A stretch of DNA of 64,000 nt, taken from the NCBI RefSeq assembly GCF_914767665.1, contig NC_059503.1, positions 1,116,001 through 1,180,000 of the forward strand, in the 5' to 3' direction. Each line of letters starts with the position of its first letter. Position 1 is the first letter of the stretch. The DNA comes from Harmonia axyridis (Eukaryota; Arthropoda; Insecta; Coleoptera; Coccinellidae). Below the pieces are notes generated by a model, which worked only from the letters and a program-made list of their open reading frames with translations, ran no database searches and was not told the DNA's origin. Below, one piece after another: positions 12,156 to 22,690 of the stretch. The translations under genes were made by a program, and so were the position numbers.

Positions 12156-12160
12156 CCCTC

Positions 12161-12880
12161 CGACCTTTGCGTTGATTAAACTATGCGAATCACGGATTGG
12201 GCCCGTGTACAATCGATTGGTAATCAATAAGGCATAGTTGTATATCTGCAGGCAAAATGTTCGAATTACTGACCTTAGGAAACTTGGTGGTTGAACCCCA
12301 TAGTATATTCCATTTGTGAGTTTTGATTAATTAGAGGATATTCAATAGAAACGCTAATTGGAGTGGTTTTATTGAAGGATGACTGAACTTTTTGTGTAGG
12401 ACGGCTTTAATCTGGTTTTATACATATTGATAGGGATATTACATCACGTAATACTTGGGAGCATATGCTTCTGGAGTGCCTTCCTAAATTTTGGCAGAAT
12501 AATCCTTCAGATGTAACCAACAGGTGATATAACTGATGAGTTGATCTCTTTTCCCAATCTATCTGGTGTGATTTTATTTCAAAAGAAGTTGCAGCTGTTA
12601 AACTCCGATATATCATCTTAATAATCCTCCTTTTCGATCTATCTCGCCAACTAATCCATATAAATGGCGTGACAACTTGGAATTGCTGACTGCCTTGTTC
12701 ATTATCCGAATAGAATTTCCGATATTATATCTGGAGCGATTAATCTTTGAGTTAAACTGAAATCTTTCTTTGAGTGATATCAAGATTGGTCTGAAGTGGC
12801 ACTAAAAACAGGGAATCCTGGAATTAATGTTTGAATGAAGTCTTCTGGCTTGTCTAGCAGATATAGATAAAACTCAATTT
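12161..12880. other. Unannotated stretch
   Basis: No coding or repeat signal that I can support. Confidence 0.4.
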
Positions 12881-12889
12881 CCTCAACAG

Positions 12890-13360
12890 ATTCAGTTGGT
12901 GGCTGACAATATAATAGAAGATGCAGTATAGCAATCGACTTTTGGGAATCAACCAGTTCTCTATCCAGTTCTGAATTTTTGTTCTATGTTGTTCTACAAC
13001 ATAGGCAAATCCAACTAAATATCAACTATCATTCGTGAGGATTTAGAACAGTTTTTACCGCATTTGTGCTTCCTAGGTTGGCCAGTTCTGGACCTTCGTG
13101 ATATAGACCCTGTAAGCAGTTCCAAAATAATTCGAAGTTTAGCTAGTGGTAGCTGCGCCAGCTTTCTTCTGAACACAGAAAATTTCTCAAACCTTTTTGC
13201 TTGTCCAGGTAAATTCTTCAAGAAAAATCTCTTATTACTGAGTTTCTGTTGCAGACTATGGCTCTGTGGTGCTCTTTTCCAGGTCTACTGAATAAGTCAG
13301 CCCTGCAGAGGTTGGTGTCACTTCAACAAGTTCATCAGTTTGTTCATTGTCTTAAATAAT
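12890..13360 (-). pseudogene. Decayed non-LTR retrotransposon 3' end (RNase H to zinc-knuckle region)
   Basis: On the minus strand a frame at 13221-13015 reads QAKRFEKFSVF, LPLAKLRIILELLTG, matching the QAKKFVKIS...RVMVRLLTG block of the intact Ret1 ORF at 59.3 kb. Upstream on the same strand (about 13300-13360) are remnants of the RNase H end (DELVEVTPTSAG-like). Multiple stops and frame changes; clearly old. Confidence 0.6.
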
Positions 13361-14350
13361 TGAGCACTCTTTTGAGTGAAGTACAGCCAGGCCTGTTTTG
13401 AGTATCTGATTTTTTATTGTATACTCTCTGTTTCCTATCCTGACTCTCTCAGGTATATGTGTGAGCTTCTGAGAGGTCTCACATATACCTGACAGAATAT
13501 GACAACTTTTTGATGTTCTTCTCAATGGAATCTGATAATACTTTGAAATGACCTCTGCAGTTGTTGTCTTGTCTGTAACTCCAAATAAACAAACTAGGGA
13601 TGCACGCCACTGTAGGCCCGAAAATTCAAAAAATTTGAATTGGAGTGCCTTATTTTTCTAGAAAGTTGAGAAACTAATTCTTCAAAATCTATAAAATCCC
13701 CATCAGAGCAATACTCCAAAATATTAGTTTATCAGGAGAGCCTGATAAACTCCCCCAAACCTGGAACGCCACTGATGCTGGATACACATGACTCTAATCC
13801 GGCCGCAGAGGAAACATCGTAAGGTAAACATTCGACTTATGCCTCAAATATGCATAAATCGTGCTTAGTGATGCGGCGCCTTAGACGGCCATGCTTATCG
13901 AACGAATTTGCATAAGGATCTTATTTCGTCAGGGGAAGTTTCAACCCCTCGCCGAGGAAAATGAGATGTTCTCGCGGAATCGGATATGTTCGACGTATGG
14001 GAACAAACTTTACGCCGATAGGGGCGGTAAATAATTTTGTTAACTCGGAAAGATGGGGATATGGAGGCGAAACCGGGTTTCGAGCATGCATTGGATTTAG
14101 TGGAGACATGATACCTTCAATTTGCATTTGAGTACTTGATGGGGATCTGGAATTCCAAGGAGGAGATCCACTCACTTTTGCAGTCTATACAAAGTCGTCG
14201 TTGTTGGTTTTTTATCAGTCTAAAGGTAGAAAGGTGGAGTCAATGAAGAATAAAAGGTCTTTCTGTTGTTATCCATTTTGTGGTTTTGGAAGTAAAAGTA
14301 AATAAAACACATTTTCAGTAAGAATTTCAATCAAATTTTCTTTATAATAT
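13361..14350. other. Unannotated stretch with two hairpins
   Basis: No gene is supported. Two inverted repeats stand out: AGGTATATGTGTGAG/CTCACATATACCT at 13451-13490, and AGTTTATCAGG-AGAG-CCTGATAAACT at 13726-13751, which is perfect. Confidence 0.5.
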
Positions 14351-15610
14351 ATTAAGCCAATTGAAAAGTCTCCGGTCTGATGCACAGATGGCGGTGCTAG
14401 TATTAAATCCATATGATTTTTAGTGAGTACCAAGCTTCAAATGATACGTGTCAAAATTACAGCAGTCCGACCATTAGTTTGTGAGATATTGCATTGTGAG
14501 TGTAGCTACTTTTGTTATTTGAAAAAATATGAAAAAAAAGAATTTTGTGTGCTGACGAAATATTTCTTTTTGAAGGGATAAATATAGTTGAAGCCAAATC
14601 TTGGCTTGATGAAGAGTTTCCGGGGTATGCAGCAGGAAAATAAATCATCATTGATTGGTATGCTAAGTTTAAACGTGGCGAAATGAGCACCGAAGACAGC
14701 GAACGCAGTGAACGCCCAAAAGAGGCTGTCACCGACTAAAAAATCAAAAATGTTCACAAAATAATTTTGAATGACCGTGAAGTGAAGTTGATCGAGATAG
14801 CAGACATTGTGAAGATACATGAGAAACCTGAGTGCAAAATGGGTGTCACGCGAGCTTACGATCGTTCGAGAGCAATAACGTGTTAATGATCCAGAAGCTG
14901 TTCAAGTGCAATAAACCTGAATTTTGGCGTAGATATGGAACGATGGCTGAAACATGGCTCCATCATTTCACTCTGAAGTCCAATCGACAGTCAGCTGAGT
15001 GGACTGCACACGATGAACCGAATCTAAAGCGAGGAAAAACACAACAGTCAGCTGGCAAGGTTATGCCATCAGTATTCTGGGATACACAATTATAATTTTC
15101 ATTGATCACCTCCAAAGGGCCAGAACATCAACAGCGATTATTATATAACCTTATTGGATCGTTTGAAGGATGAAATCGTTAAAAAACGGCCCCATTTGAA
15201 GAAAAAAAGGTGCTGTTTCATGAAGACAATGTGCCGTTTCATGAAGACAATGTGCCGTGTTACAAATCAATGAAAACAATGGCAAAATTGCATAAATTGG
15301 GCTTTGAATTGCTTCTGCATCCACCGTATTTGCCAGATTTGGCCCCAGCGACTTTTTCGTGTTCTCAGACCTCAAATCAAATCAAAAAAACGCTCGTTGG
15401 AAAGAAATTCAGCGCCAATGAAGAAGTAATCGTCGAAACTGAGGCCTATTTTGAAGCGACAAATCGTACTACAAAAATGGTATCGAAAAGTTGGAAGATA
15501 GATATAATCGCTGTATCGCCCTCGAGGACAACTATGTTGAATAACAAAATCGAACAAAACAACCAAAAAAATGTTTTTACTATGGTAGACCGAGGACAAT
15601 TGGCCTGTTA
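14351..15610 (+). mobile_element. Decayed mariner element (DD34D type)
   Basis: The left end (TTAAGCCAATTGAAAAGTC, starting near 14353) and right end (GACAATTGGCCTGTTA, ending near 15611) are imperfect inverted repeats of mariner type. Between them the plus strand carries decayed transposase: WLDEEFPG...IDWYAKFKRGEMSTED near 14600, AETWLHHFTLKSNRQSAEW near 14950, and the C-terminal block from 15210. Many stops and indels are present. Confidence 0.85.
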
Positions 15611-15611
15611 G
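15210..15611 (+). pseudogene. Mariner transposase C-terminal remnant
   Basis: A 133-codon open piece reads FHEDNVPCYKSMKTMAKLHK, then LGFELLLHPPYLPDLAPATF and KKFSANEEVIVETEAYFEA, a classic mariner catalytic block. The second Asp is kept but the third (usually APSD) is mutated to APAT. A 21-bp tandem duplication (15216-15257) repeats FHEDNVP next to the catalytic site. Not functional. Confidence 0.85.
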
Positions 15612-16790
15612 GCGGCAAGTATGGACATCATGGCTTGTCGTGCGCTCGACGCAGTTGCTGCGATGCAGAAGCTTGTGAATCGCTCTGTTGCTAGAAATTG
15701 CCAGATTATCATCTTTGAAAACTGAAGGTTTCTGTTTTTAGAAAAACTTTTTCTAAACCAGAAAGTTGAGAGAGCAGTTTTTTTATGTTTGAAGGCTTCT
15801 TTTAGATCTGGGTTGCTATCCCCACACTGATTTCATACCTGCTGCTCCATCATTACTGCAACGCTGATCCCAAAGCGAAAAGGTCGTTAATGCATATCAA
15901 ACCATTCCTGAAATATTCATCGACCATTAATACGTAAACGAGGAACCCTCGATAAATTTTCCAGCAGTTGATTTCATGTCCGTCCCACCATCAACCGCTT
16001 GATGCGATACTAAATATTCCAGGGCCGGATCTCTTATTCAATATTCACGCGACTGGCGCGAAATTCGAAAATGATCAACTGCAAAACAAATATCCCGGTC
16101 TCTTCACGCTCCGCGAATTTGAATATTGGCCCGAGAGAGTCTCTCTTGAGGTTTCCGATACGGCCGGGCGTACTCTCGAAATATCCGATGATTCCACTAG
16201 TGGTGGAAATATGGCGGTGAAATATGCAAGAATTCGCAGCGGCGGAGACGACACGAAGACGTCCTTAAGGGTGCATAAATTCATATTTATCCCGTCCTGA
16301 ATGTGTGCGGCTTTCCTTGCGGGAATTGCCGTGATGTGAGATGAAGTGTGGGGACTCTGGGTGTGCTGCGTTTATGTTGACACTGATAGAATCATTGGTT
16401 TATACTGAAGGATTTTCCAATAACATATTTTATTTTGAACAGCCTGCAATTTGAGCAAATCGGAGAGACATAAGGCCTACTTTCACACTCAGATTAATCG
16501 TTTTAAATATGGAAAATAATTGGAAGATATACGATGGTTGTCAGAACACCAAATAGTTCTTGCAGATTATGTTAGTAATGTATCAAAATTTATTATGATC
16601 TAGTTTTACTTTATGTCTTAATGAACTGCGAATCCCTAGGTGGGTCCCAAAGAATCTGAACCTCTCTGAACCATTTGAGAGTACTGGCGCCTGCGCCAAT
16701 TTGCAAAAAGCCCTTGGCTTGCTTTGTATTGATAAAAACTATTTTATGTAAAGGTTTTTGCAATAAGAGATTTCATTCGAATAGTCGCTA
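15612..16790. other. Unannotated; includes a GC-richer island
   Basis: About 15960-16320 is richer in CpG (for example GGCCGGGCGTACTC) and open in both directions, which suggests composition rather than coding. No domain recognised. Confidence 0.4.
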
Positions 16791-16799
16791 TCTGGGCAG

Positions 16800-17515
16800 T
16801 TGATACTTTTGAAGCTCTCCTCTCTTGACATTAGGCAAGTAAAACAACGTCAAAAAAAGCAGTTTTGGGTAGTCGTGAAACACCCTCTCATCCGAAAATA
16901 GTAAACTTGTAGGAAAATTTTGCGCTGTTGGGACAAGTGAGTAATATTAAGAATCGAAACTGTGTGCGCCGCTCAAGAACAACTGAGAATATTGCTGCTG
17001 TTGCCCGTAGAATTGAGGAAAACCCAAATTGTCGATTCGTCGTCAATATTGGCAATTAGACATTCTTCTTTATTTATGCAAAAGCATAAATACAAAGGGT
17101 TTTAAAGTACGTTTAAAACAAAAACTGGTCGATCACTAGCATCGTATCTTGAGTCCTTAAAATGTATCAAAAAAATCAGATTTTCATCGAACAATAATCT
17201 TCAGTGCTGAAGCCCATTTTCACCTCGGATGCTACGTTAATTTGCTGAATTGACACATTTGGGGCTCAGAAAATCAAAGAAATATTTTTAAAAAGGCCTC
17301 TTTTTCCTCAACTTGTTATTGCTTGGTGCGGTTTTTGGGCTGGCGACGTGATTTGAATTTACTCATTCGAAAATGAGGCTCAAGCCTCATTTTCTCTGGT
17401 GAATGAAAGGCGCTACCAAGCAATATTTGAAGTTTTTATATTTTCAACAAGACGGGCCTCACAAGCAACGAAACAATGGCAATTCTAAAAGAGTTTTCTT
17501 TGATAGGTATATTTA
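16800..17515 (+). pseudogene. MLE-B transposase remnant
   Basis: Plus-strand fragments in order: NRNCVRRSRTTENIAAVARR (16960), IIFSAEAHFHLGCYVNLLN (first catalytic Asp changed to Ala), VIAWCGFWAGDVI, and FQQDGPHKQRNNGNSK near 17450. The region linking the DNA-binding and catalytic halves is deleted or replaced, and stops interrupt. Same family as 4650-5545. Confidence 0.75.
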
Positions 17516-17569
17516 TAATTATTGAAAAAACGAAATTACATATGTTTGTATGAACGACATCGATTATTA

Positions 17570-18965
17570 TTCACCAGTGGGCTTAACAAAATAGTCGTAT
17601 GAAATTTCATTAGAATCGGATAAGAATTGTAGTAGTTGAGGCAGTAATAATTGCGAACACACACACTTACAGAGATGAAAATGAAGGTATTTAAAAGGGA
17701 CTAAAATGTAATTTGCTAGCGGAAATTTGGAATTAGAAAACTTAAAGCTACCTTTAAATGATCATAGACCATAAGGTCGCGGTAGAATGAAACTTCCCTA
17801 AATCAACAACTAACAATCTTCTTTAGATTATATCGTATGGCTTTTGATGAATAGAAACGGCCCAAGTACAGACCCTGGTGGCAACGAAGGTATCAAATTT
17901 CCAGCCCAAACAATAACAGCCTAACTTCCCGATCTCCCAAGTAGACATACAGCAGCAGAGTTCGATGACCGTCTGTGCGAACGGCCAGAGCAACGCGTTG
18001 CAAATTGAACCTATTTTGACATCGAATTTTCCATCAGTGGCCTCGTGAGAATAATCATATGAAATTTCATCAAAATCGAATGAGAATTGTAGTAGTTGAG
18101 GCAGTTAGTTAGAATTATGGACACACACTCACTTACAGACACGAATTCAAAAGGGACTGAAATGTAATGAGCTAGTAGAAATTTCGAAATGGCGAGCTTA
18201 AAGCTTCCTTTAGATGGTCATATACCATAAGATCACGGTGGAACGAAACCTCCCTAAATCAACAACTTACAATCTCCTCTAGATAATATCGTATGGCTTT
18301 TGATGAATAGAAACGGCCCAAGTATAGACCCTTGTGGGAACGAAGGTATCAAATTTCCAGCGTAAACAACAACAGCCTAACTTCCCGATCCCCCAAGTAG
18401 ACACACAGCAGCAGAGTTCGAAGACCGTCTGTGCAAAAACTCAGAGCAACGCGTTGCAAATTGGACTGCACGAGACCATACTCTATGAACCTATTTTGAC
18501 ATAGAATTTTTCATCAGTGGCCTCAAGAGAATAATCGTATGAAATTTCATCAAAATCGAATGAGAATTGTAGTAGTTGAGGCAGTTAGTGAGAATTATGG
18601 ACACACACTTACTTACAGACACGAATTCAAAAGGGACTAAAATGTAATGAGCTAGTAGAAATTTCGAAATAGCGAGCTCAAAGCATTCTTTAGATGATCG
18701 TAGACCAAAAAGTCATGGTGGAACGAAACCTCCTTAAACCTACAACTTACAATTTCCCTTAGATTATATCGTATGGCTTTTGATGAATAGAAACGGCCCA
18801 AGCACAGACCCTTGTGGCAACGAAGGTATCAAATTTCCAGCGCAAACAACAACAGCCTAACTTCCCGATCTCCCAAGTATAAACAGCAGCAGAGTTCGAA
18901 GACCGTCTGTGCCGAAAACCCAGAGCAACGCGTTGCAAATTGAACGGCACAAGACCCCACCAAAA
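17570..18965. repeat. Tandem array S2, three units of about 460-480 bp
   Basis: GAAATTTCAT followed by a GAATGAGAATTGTAGTAGTT-like phrase recurs at 17601, 18061 and 18541. Each unit contains ACACACTTACTTACAGACAC-like, GACCATAAGGTCGCGG-like, ATCGTATGGCTTTTGATGAA and CAGAGCAACGCGTTGCAAAT phrases. Units are roughly 90 percent alike by eye. A piece of the unit (GACCATAAGATCGCGGTG) reappears alone at 22731. No conserved frame. Confidence 0.88.
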
Positions 18966-19629
18966 TTAATAAGCCGAACGTAAGGTAGCTCGCATAATCT
19001 CGGATTAGGGCCTAGCCCTCTCCGCGCGCCACCTCAGACAGACGAGGCGAGGTGACGGCGTTCTAATTATTTTGAATATTCATAAACGCGGATAACAACA
19101 CTTCCTCATTTAACTTCCTCCGGAATAATGTTCCTAATGTTGTTTTCCATTGTCTCTTGATACAGAAACTCCCAGATTGAATTTGGGCGACGGAAGCGAA
19201 GGAATATAAATTTTCAATTTTGGGGGAAACTGCTTAATTGCGCTGTGCGGTTCGTTGGGAATGCGGTGGCAAAAGTGTATACACGTTTAGGGGGAAACAA
19301 TGCGGCAATGTTGCAGCCTTGGGGGTTTTCGGATTTCCCCGGGCAACGTTCGGAACACTTTTCTAGGACGTTTCTGCCTCTATATTGACGCTCCTGGCCT
19401 CGTTGTTTTCGATAATGATGCCGAGGGATCAGTCTGAAAGGGAATTAGATCCTCTGGCGATGATATTTTTCGGCTATCTTCATAAGGCTCAAATAACGAT
19501 AGTCAGTCAGCTCTATTTCAGTACTGTTGAGGTCAGCTGGGGAAGTTAATGACGATCAGAGCAAATTAAGTTTGCTTTCGCCGTTTTGCAAAAGATGGCT
19601 GTAGCTGTAAGTAGTAGTCGAAATAAATA
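18966..19629. other. Unannotated, GC-richer unique sequence
   Basis: Higher CpG content than its surroundings (for example TCCGCGCGCCACCTC at 19021). No gene supported. Confidence 0.4.
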
Positions 19630-20572
19630 ACGGTTGTTTTTTTTTCGAGGTATATAACTTCAAGTTGGCATTACTGTTCTCAAGATGGCAACCGATTTTA
19701 CAGCTATCAAGTGATTTATTCTCAGTTTGGTTTGGAAATTCATCATGAATAGACTCACGCCTGAACAACGCTTGCAAATAGTGCAATTTTATTTCGAAAA
19801 TAATGGTTCTGTGCGGAATACGTATCGCGCACTACATCCATTTTATTTTGTTTTGCGATGAAGCGCACTTCTGGTTGAATGGCTACGTCAACAAACAAAA
19901 CTGCCGCATTTGGAGTGAATCTAATCCTCAAGTGTATGTCGAAACACCCTTACATCCAGAAAAACTGACTGTTTGGTGCGCTTTATGGGCTGGTGGAATC
20001 ATTGGTCCGTACTTCTTCAAAAACGATGATGGCCAGAACATTACAGTCAATGGTGATGGGTATAGAGCCATGATTACTAACTTTTTCATTCCTGAATTGA
20101 ACAACCATGATGTCCAGGAGCTGTGGTTCCAACAAGACGGCGCAACATGTCACACATCTCGTGCCACAATCGATTTATCGAAAGACACGTTAGGTGACCG
20201 CCTAATTTCACGTTTTGGACCTGTGAATTGGCCTCCAAGATCTTGTGATTTAACACCGCTAGACTACTTTCTGTGGGACTATGTGAAGTCATTGGTCTAT
20301 GCGGATAAGCCACAAACCCTTGACCATTTGGAAGACAACATTCGCCGTGTTATTGCCGATATACGGCCACAAATGTTGGAAAAAGTCATCGAAAATTGGA
20401 CGTCCAGATTGGACTACATTCGAGCCAGCCGTGGCGGTCATATGCCAGAAATCATATTTGAAATGTAATGCCACAAGATTATCTTGCGGATAAATAAAAT
20501 TCATGTCAATCGAATAATCCATCGTTGTTTTATTGCAATTTAAAGTTCTATAGTTCTAAAAAAAACACATTT
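19630..20572 (+). mobile_element. MLE-A copy 4, best preserved copy
   Basis: The element is flanked by TA at 19628-19629 and 20573-20574. The 5' end reads ACGGTTGTTTTTTTTTCGAG; the 3' end reads CTAAAAAAAACACATTT. The original start codon at 19745 gives MNRLTPEQRLQIVQFYFENN and runs out of frame at the deletion junction near 19840, ending at a TGA at 19858. The catalytic part is open in another frame (see the ORF entry). Length 943 bp. Confidence 0.94.
19803..20468 (+). CDS. MLE-A truncated transposase ORF (catalytic domain only), 221 aa
   Basis: This is the most complete ORF of the family. It holds FCDEAHFWLNGYVNKQNCRI (Asp 19), FQQDGATCHTSRATIDLSKD (Asp 112) and SCDLTPLDYFLWDY (Asp 154), with DD41D spacing, and ends MPEIIFEM. 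All three catalytic aspartates are present but there is no DNA-binding domain. The start ATG overlaps the codons for NNGS of the original frame, one base out of phase. Confidence 0.75.
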   Translation: MVLCGIRIAHYIHFILFCDEAHFWLNGYVNKQNCRIWSESNPQVYVETPLHPEKLTVWCALWAGGIIGPYFFKNDDGQNITVNGDGYRAMITNFFIPELNNHDVQELWFQQDGATCHTSRATIDLSKDTLGDRLISRFGPVNWPPRSCDLTPLDYFLWDYVKSLVYADKPQTLDHLEDNIRRVIADIRPQMLEKVIENWTSRLDYIRASRGGHMPEIIFEM

Positions 20573-20574
20573 TA

Positions 20575-20625
20575 TATCTAGACGTTTTTAGTGAGCATCG
20601 AATTGGGGACATCCTGTATATAAAA
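20575..20625. repeat. Fragment of the GCATCGAAT...CCTGTA repeat
   Basis: AGTGAGCATCGAATTGGGGA is followed by CATCCTGTATA, matching the end of the repeat at 7270-7735. It directly abuts MLE-A copy 4. Confidence 0.5.
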
Positions 20626-21239
20626 TTTGTATGTGAAGTAAAACTGAAAGAATGCATTGAAAAACAAGGAATTAAAAATCATAAGAGATAAAACCAGACA
20701 AACTGCACGTTCCTGACACAGGACCTACCAGCTCGTCAATAAACTGAGCAATTCGCGAAGAAGTCCAGATTAAGTCAGCGCGAGCACAGACGTCAATTCG
20801 ACATCCTTCCCCGAAAATCCCGAACCCATCTGTTAATCCGGTAGGCGGCACAAAAGACATAAACCGTTCAATTCTAGATTTTCCACACACAAACACAAAA
20901 CGTCGGAATAATTTTCTCCCCGGGGAGCTGGGGCGGCGGCGGCAGAGCAGGCATGCCAACTGAAAATTCATTACATCGCGACTGCTATCGTGTGAACATA
21001 CGTTTATCTGTTCTCGCCCAGCAGCCGTTCATCAGGCCCAAATCCGCCGGTGCAGGTGAATTTGGGCACAATGGACGCGGAACAGCCATCGAGGCTGCTC
21101 GTTCATCATGTTGCTATATTAGATTTGGGATCACTTCCTGCTTTTGACAAGTTAACGCCCGTGAATAAATTGTTAGCAGGGGCGGGATGCGGTTCGACAA
21201 CTCTATCGACATAGGACGGTTGTATTGTGGGGCGGTCAA
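20626..21239. other. Unannotated, with GC-rich patch
   Basis: About 20915-21130 is GC-rich (GGGGCGGCGGCGGCAG at 20932). No gene recognised. Confidence 0.4.
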
Positions 21240-22690
21240 AATTTTAGTTCGACGAAATTTTGAGAATGATTTTTCGATATGGAAATTTTTGGGCTGATTC
21301 GGGATTGTTTATACCAACACCACTTACCGATTGTTCGTAATCCTCAAAGTTTATTATTAAATTATACTCGAAATTTGGAAAAAAAACCGTCAACATAGAA
21401 TAACAATAATCGTTCTATCTTCCAAAATATTGGTTACAGCTCCTTCAAAAAAAAAAGTTTTTTATGAATCGAGCTGTGATCTAAAACATTTTAAGGTTTC
21501 AAGTCAGTATTATGTCTCGATTTTTGATTTTTTTAAGGTCTACGAATTGTGTATTGGAGTGAAAATTCTGGATAAAAAATTTTTTGGGTGAGAACAGAAT
21601 TTGGATAATGAAAGATCATCAATTTCCACACCATTCACCGATTTTTCGTAGACCTCATAGTTTAAGAGGAAACTGAACTCGAAATTTCTGAAAAATCAGT
21701 CAAAATTGAAGTTTTTCACGCGAATCGTTATATCTCCTAAAATATTAGTTACAGACCCCTCATATAAAAACGTTTTTCGATTATCGAAATATGATCTAAA
21801 ACATGCTGAAGTTTCCAGTCCGTACCTTGAGTCCAGAAGAAAAGGCAGCCTCGAGAAAATGATATACATTTCTTTTCTAAATTTCAGTTTATAACCTATA
21901 ATTTCTGAATTAATGTTTTAATTGCCCAACTTCAAGCATTTTTGTCATCTACGTAATCATATCGATTGACAGAAAGGTATGAAAATTACATGAAAGAACT
22001 TCTAGTTATTGCGTATTTGAGTGAGAATTATGGACAAAAAAATTTTTGGGTTGGACCGGATTTGTCTAATAAGAGATCGCTAATTTCCACATCACTCACC
22101 GATTTTTCGTAGAACTCACAGTTTGAGAGAAAACTGAACTCGAAATTTAGAAAAAAAAACAGTGAAAATTGAATTTCTTCACGAGAATCGTTATATTTCC
22201 TAAAATATTGGTCACAGCCCCCTCAAATAAAATAGTAATAACAAGTCCGGAAATTAGGGTTTTTTTGGACGAATAGACAAAATTCCAGGACGAGTCCGAG
22301 GAGCGAGTCCAAAAAAATCATTTTCGGGCGTGTTGCGTACAATATTTTTTCGGCAACCATGTAAAATAACACTATCGCTGCTGCTTTCCATATTTTATTG
22401 CGATTGCGATCAAAAAACATGCAGATTTTTGACAACTAATTTCATATGAACTGTCAGCCGTTATCTCGGTTGCTATGGATTCTATGATTCTTTTCCGGCC
22501 TAGTCTGGGAAGTACGAACTTTCCGGACTAGGCCGGGAAATGCTACTTTCTCAGAGAAAAAGCGTCCGGGAAGTGAGCACTTCCCGGACGGTTGCCGAAA
22601 AACGTTTTTTATTAATCGAGTTGTGATCTAGAACACATTGGAGTTTCAAGTTAGTATCTGGCTTCAAGGAGAGTTGGCAGTCTCGATTAT
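21240..22690. repeat. Second, diverged S1 satellite array, interrupted by an insertion
   Basis: The phrases CACCGATTTTTCGTAGA, GAAACTGAACTCGAAATTT, CGTTATATCTCCTAAAATAT and GTGATCTA(A/G)AACA recur (the last at about 21475, 21789 and 22623) and match the units at 2956-3950. The last unit is split at 22232-22603 by a hairpin-rich insert; without it the spacing is again about 460 bp. Confidence 0.8.
22232..22603. mobile_element. Hairpin-rich insertion of about 370 bp inside an S1 unit
   Basis: The S1 sequence runs up to CCTCAAATAAAA and resumes at AACGTTTTTTATTAATCGAG, so the segment between is an insertion. It contains GGCCTAGTCTGGGAAGT/ACTTTCCGGACTAGGCC (22498-22535), a perfect GTCCGGGAAGTG-AG-CACTTCCCGGAC-type palindrome (22568-22593), and a GGACGAATAG...GAGTCCAA inverted pair near 22267-22315. 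No ORF. Class unknown. Confidence 0.65.

Noticed and set aside
15968..16300. Open frames on both strands (110 and 69 codons)
   Set aside because: They overlap antisense, have no domain, and reflect the GC-richer composition of the patch.
17570..18965. Possible CRISPR-like array
   Set aside because: Units are about 470 bp and repeated throughout with no spacers; the host is a eukaryote.
20086..20313. Recurring antisense ORF of about 75 codons in MLE-A copies
   Set aside because: It appears in each copy only because the copies are related and lies opposite the catalytic codons; no independent evidence of coding.
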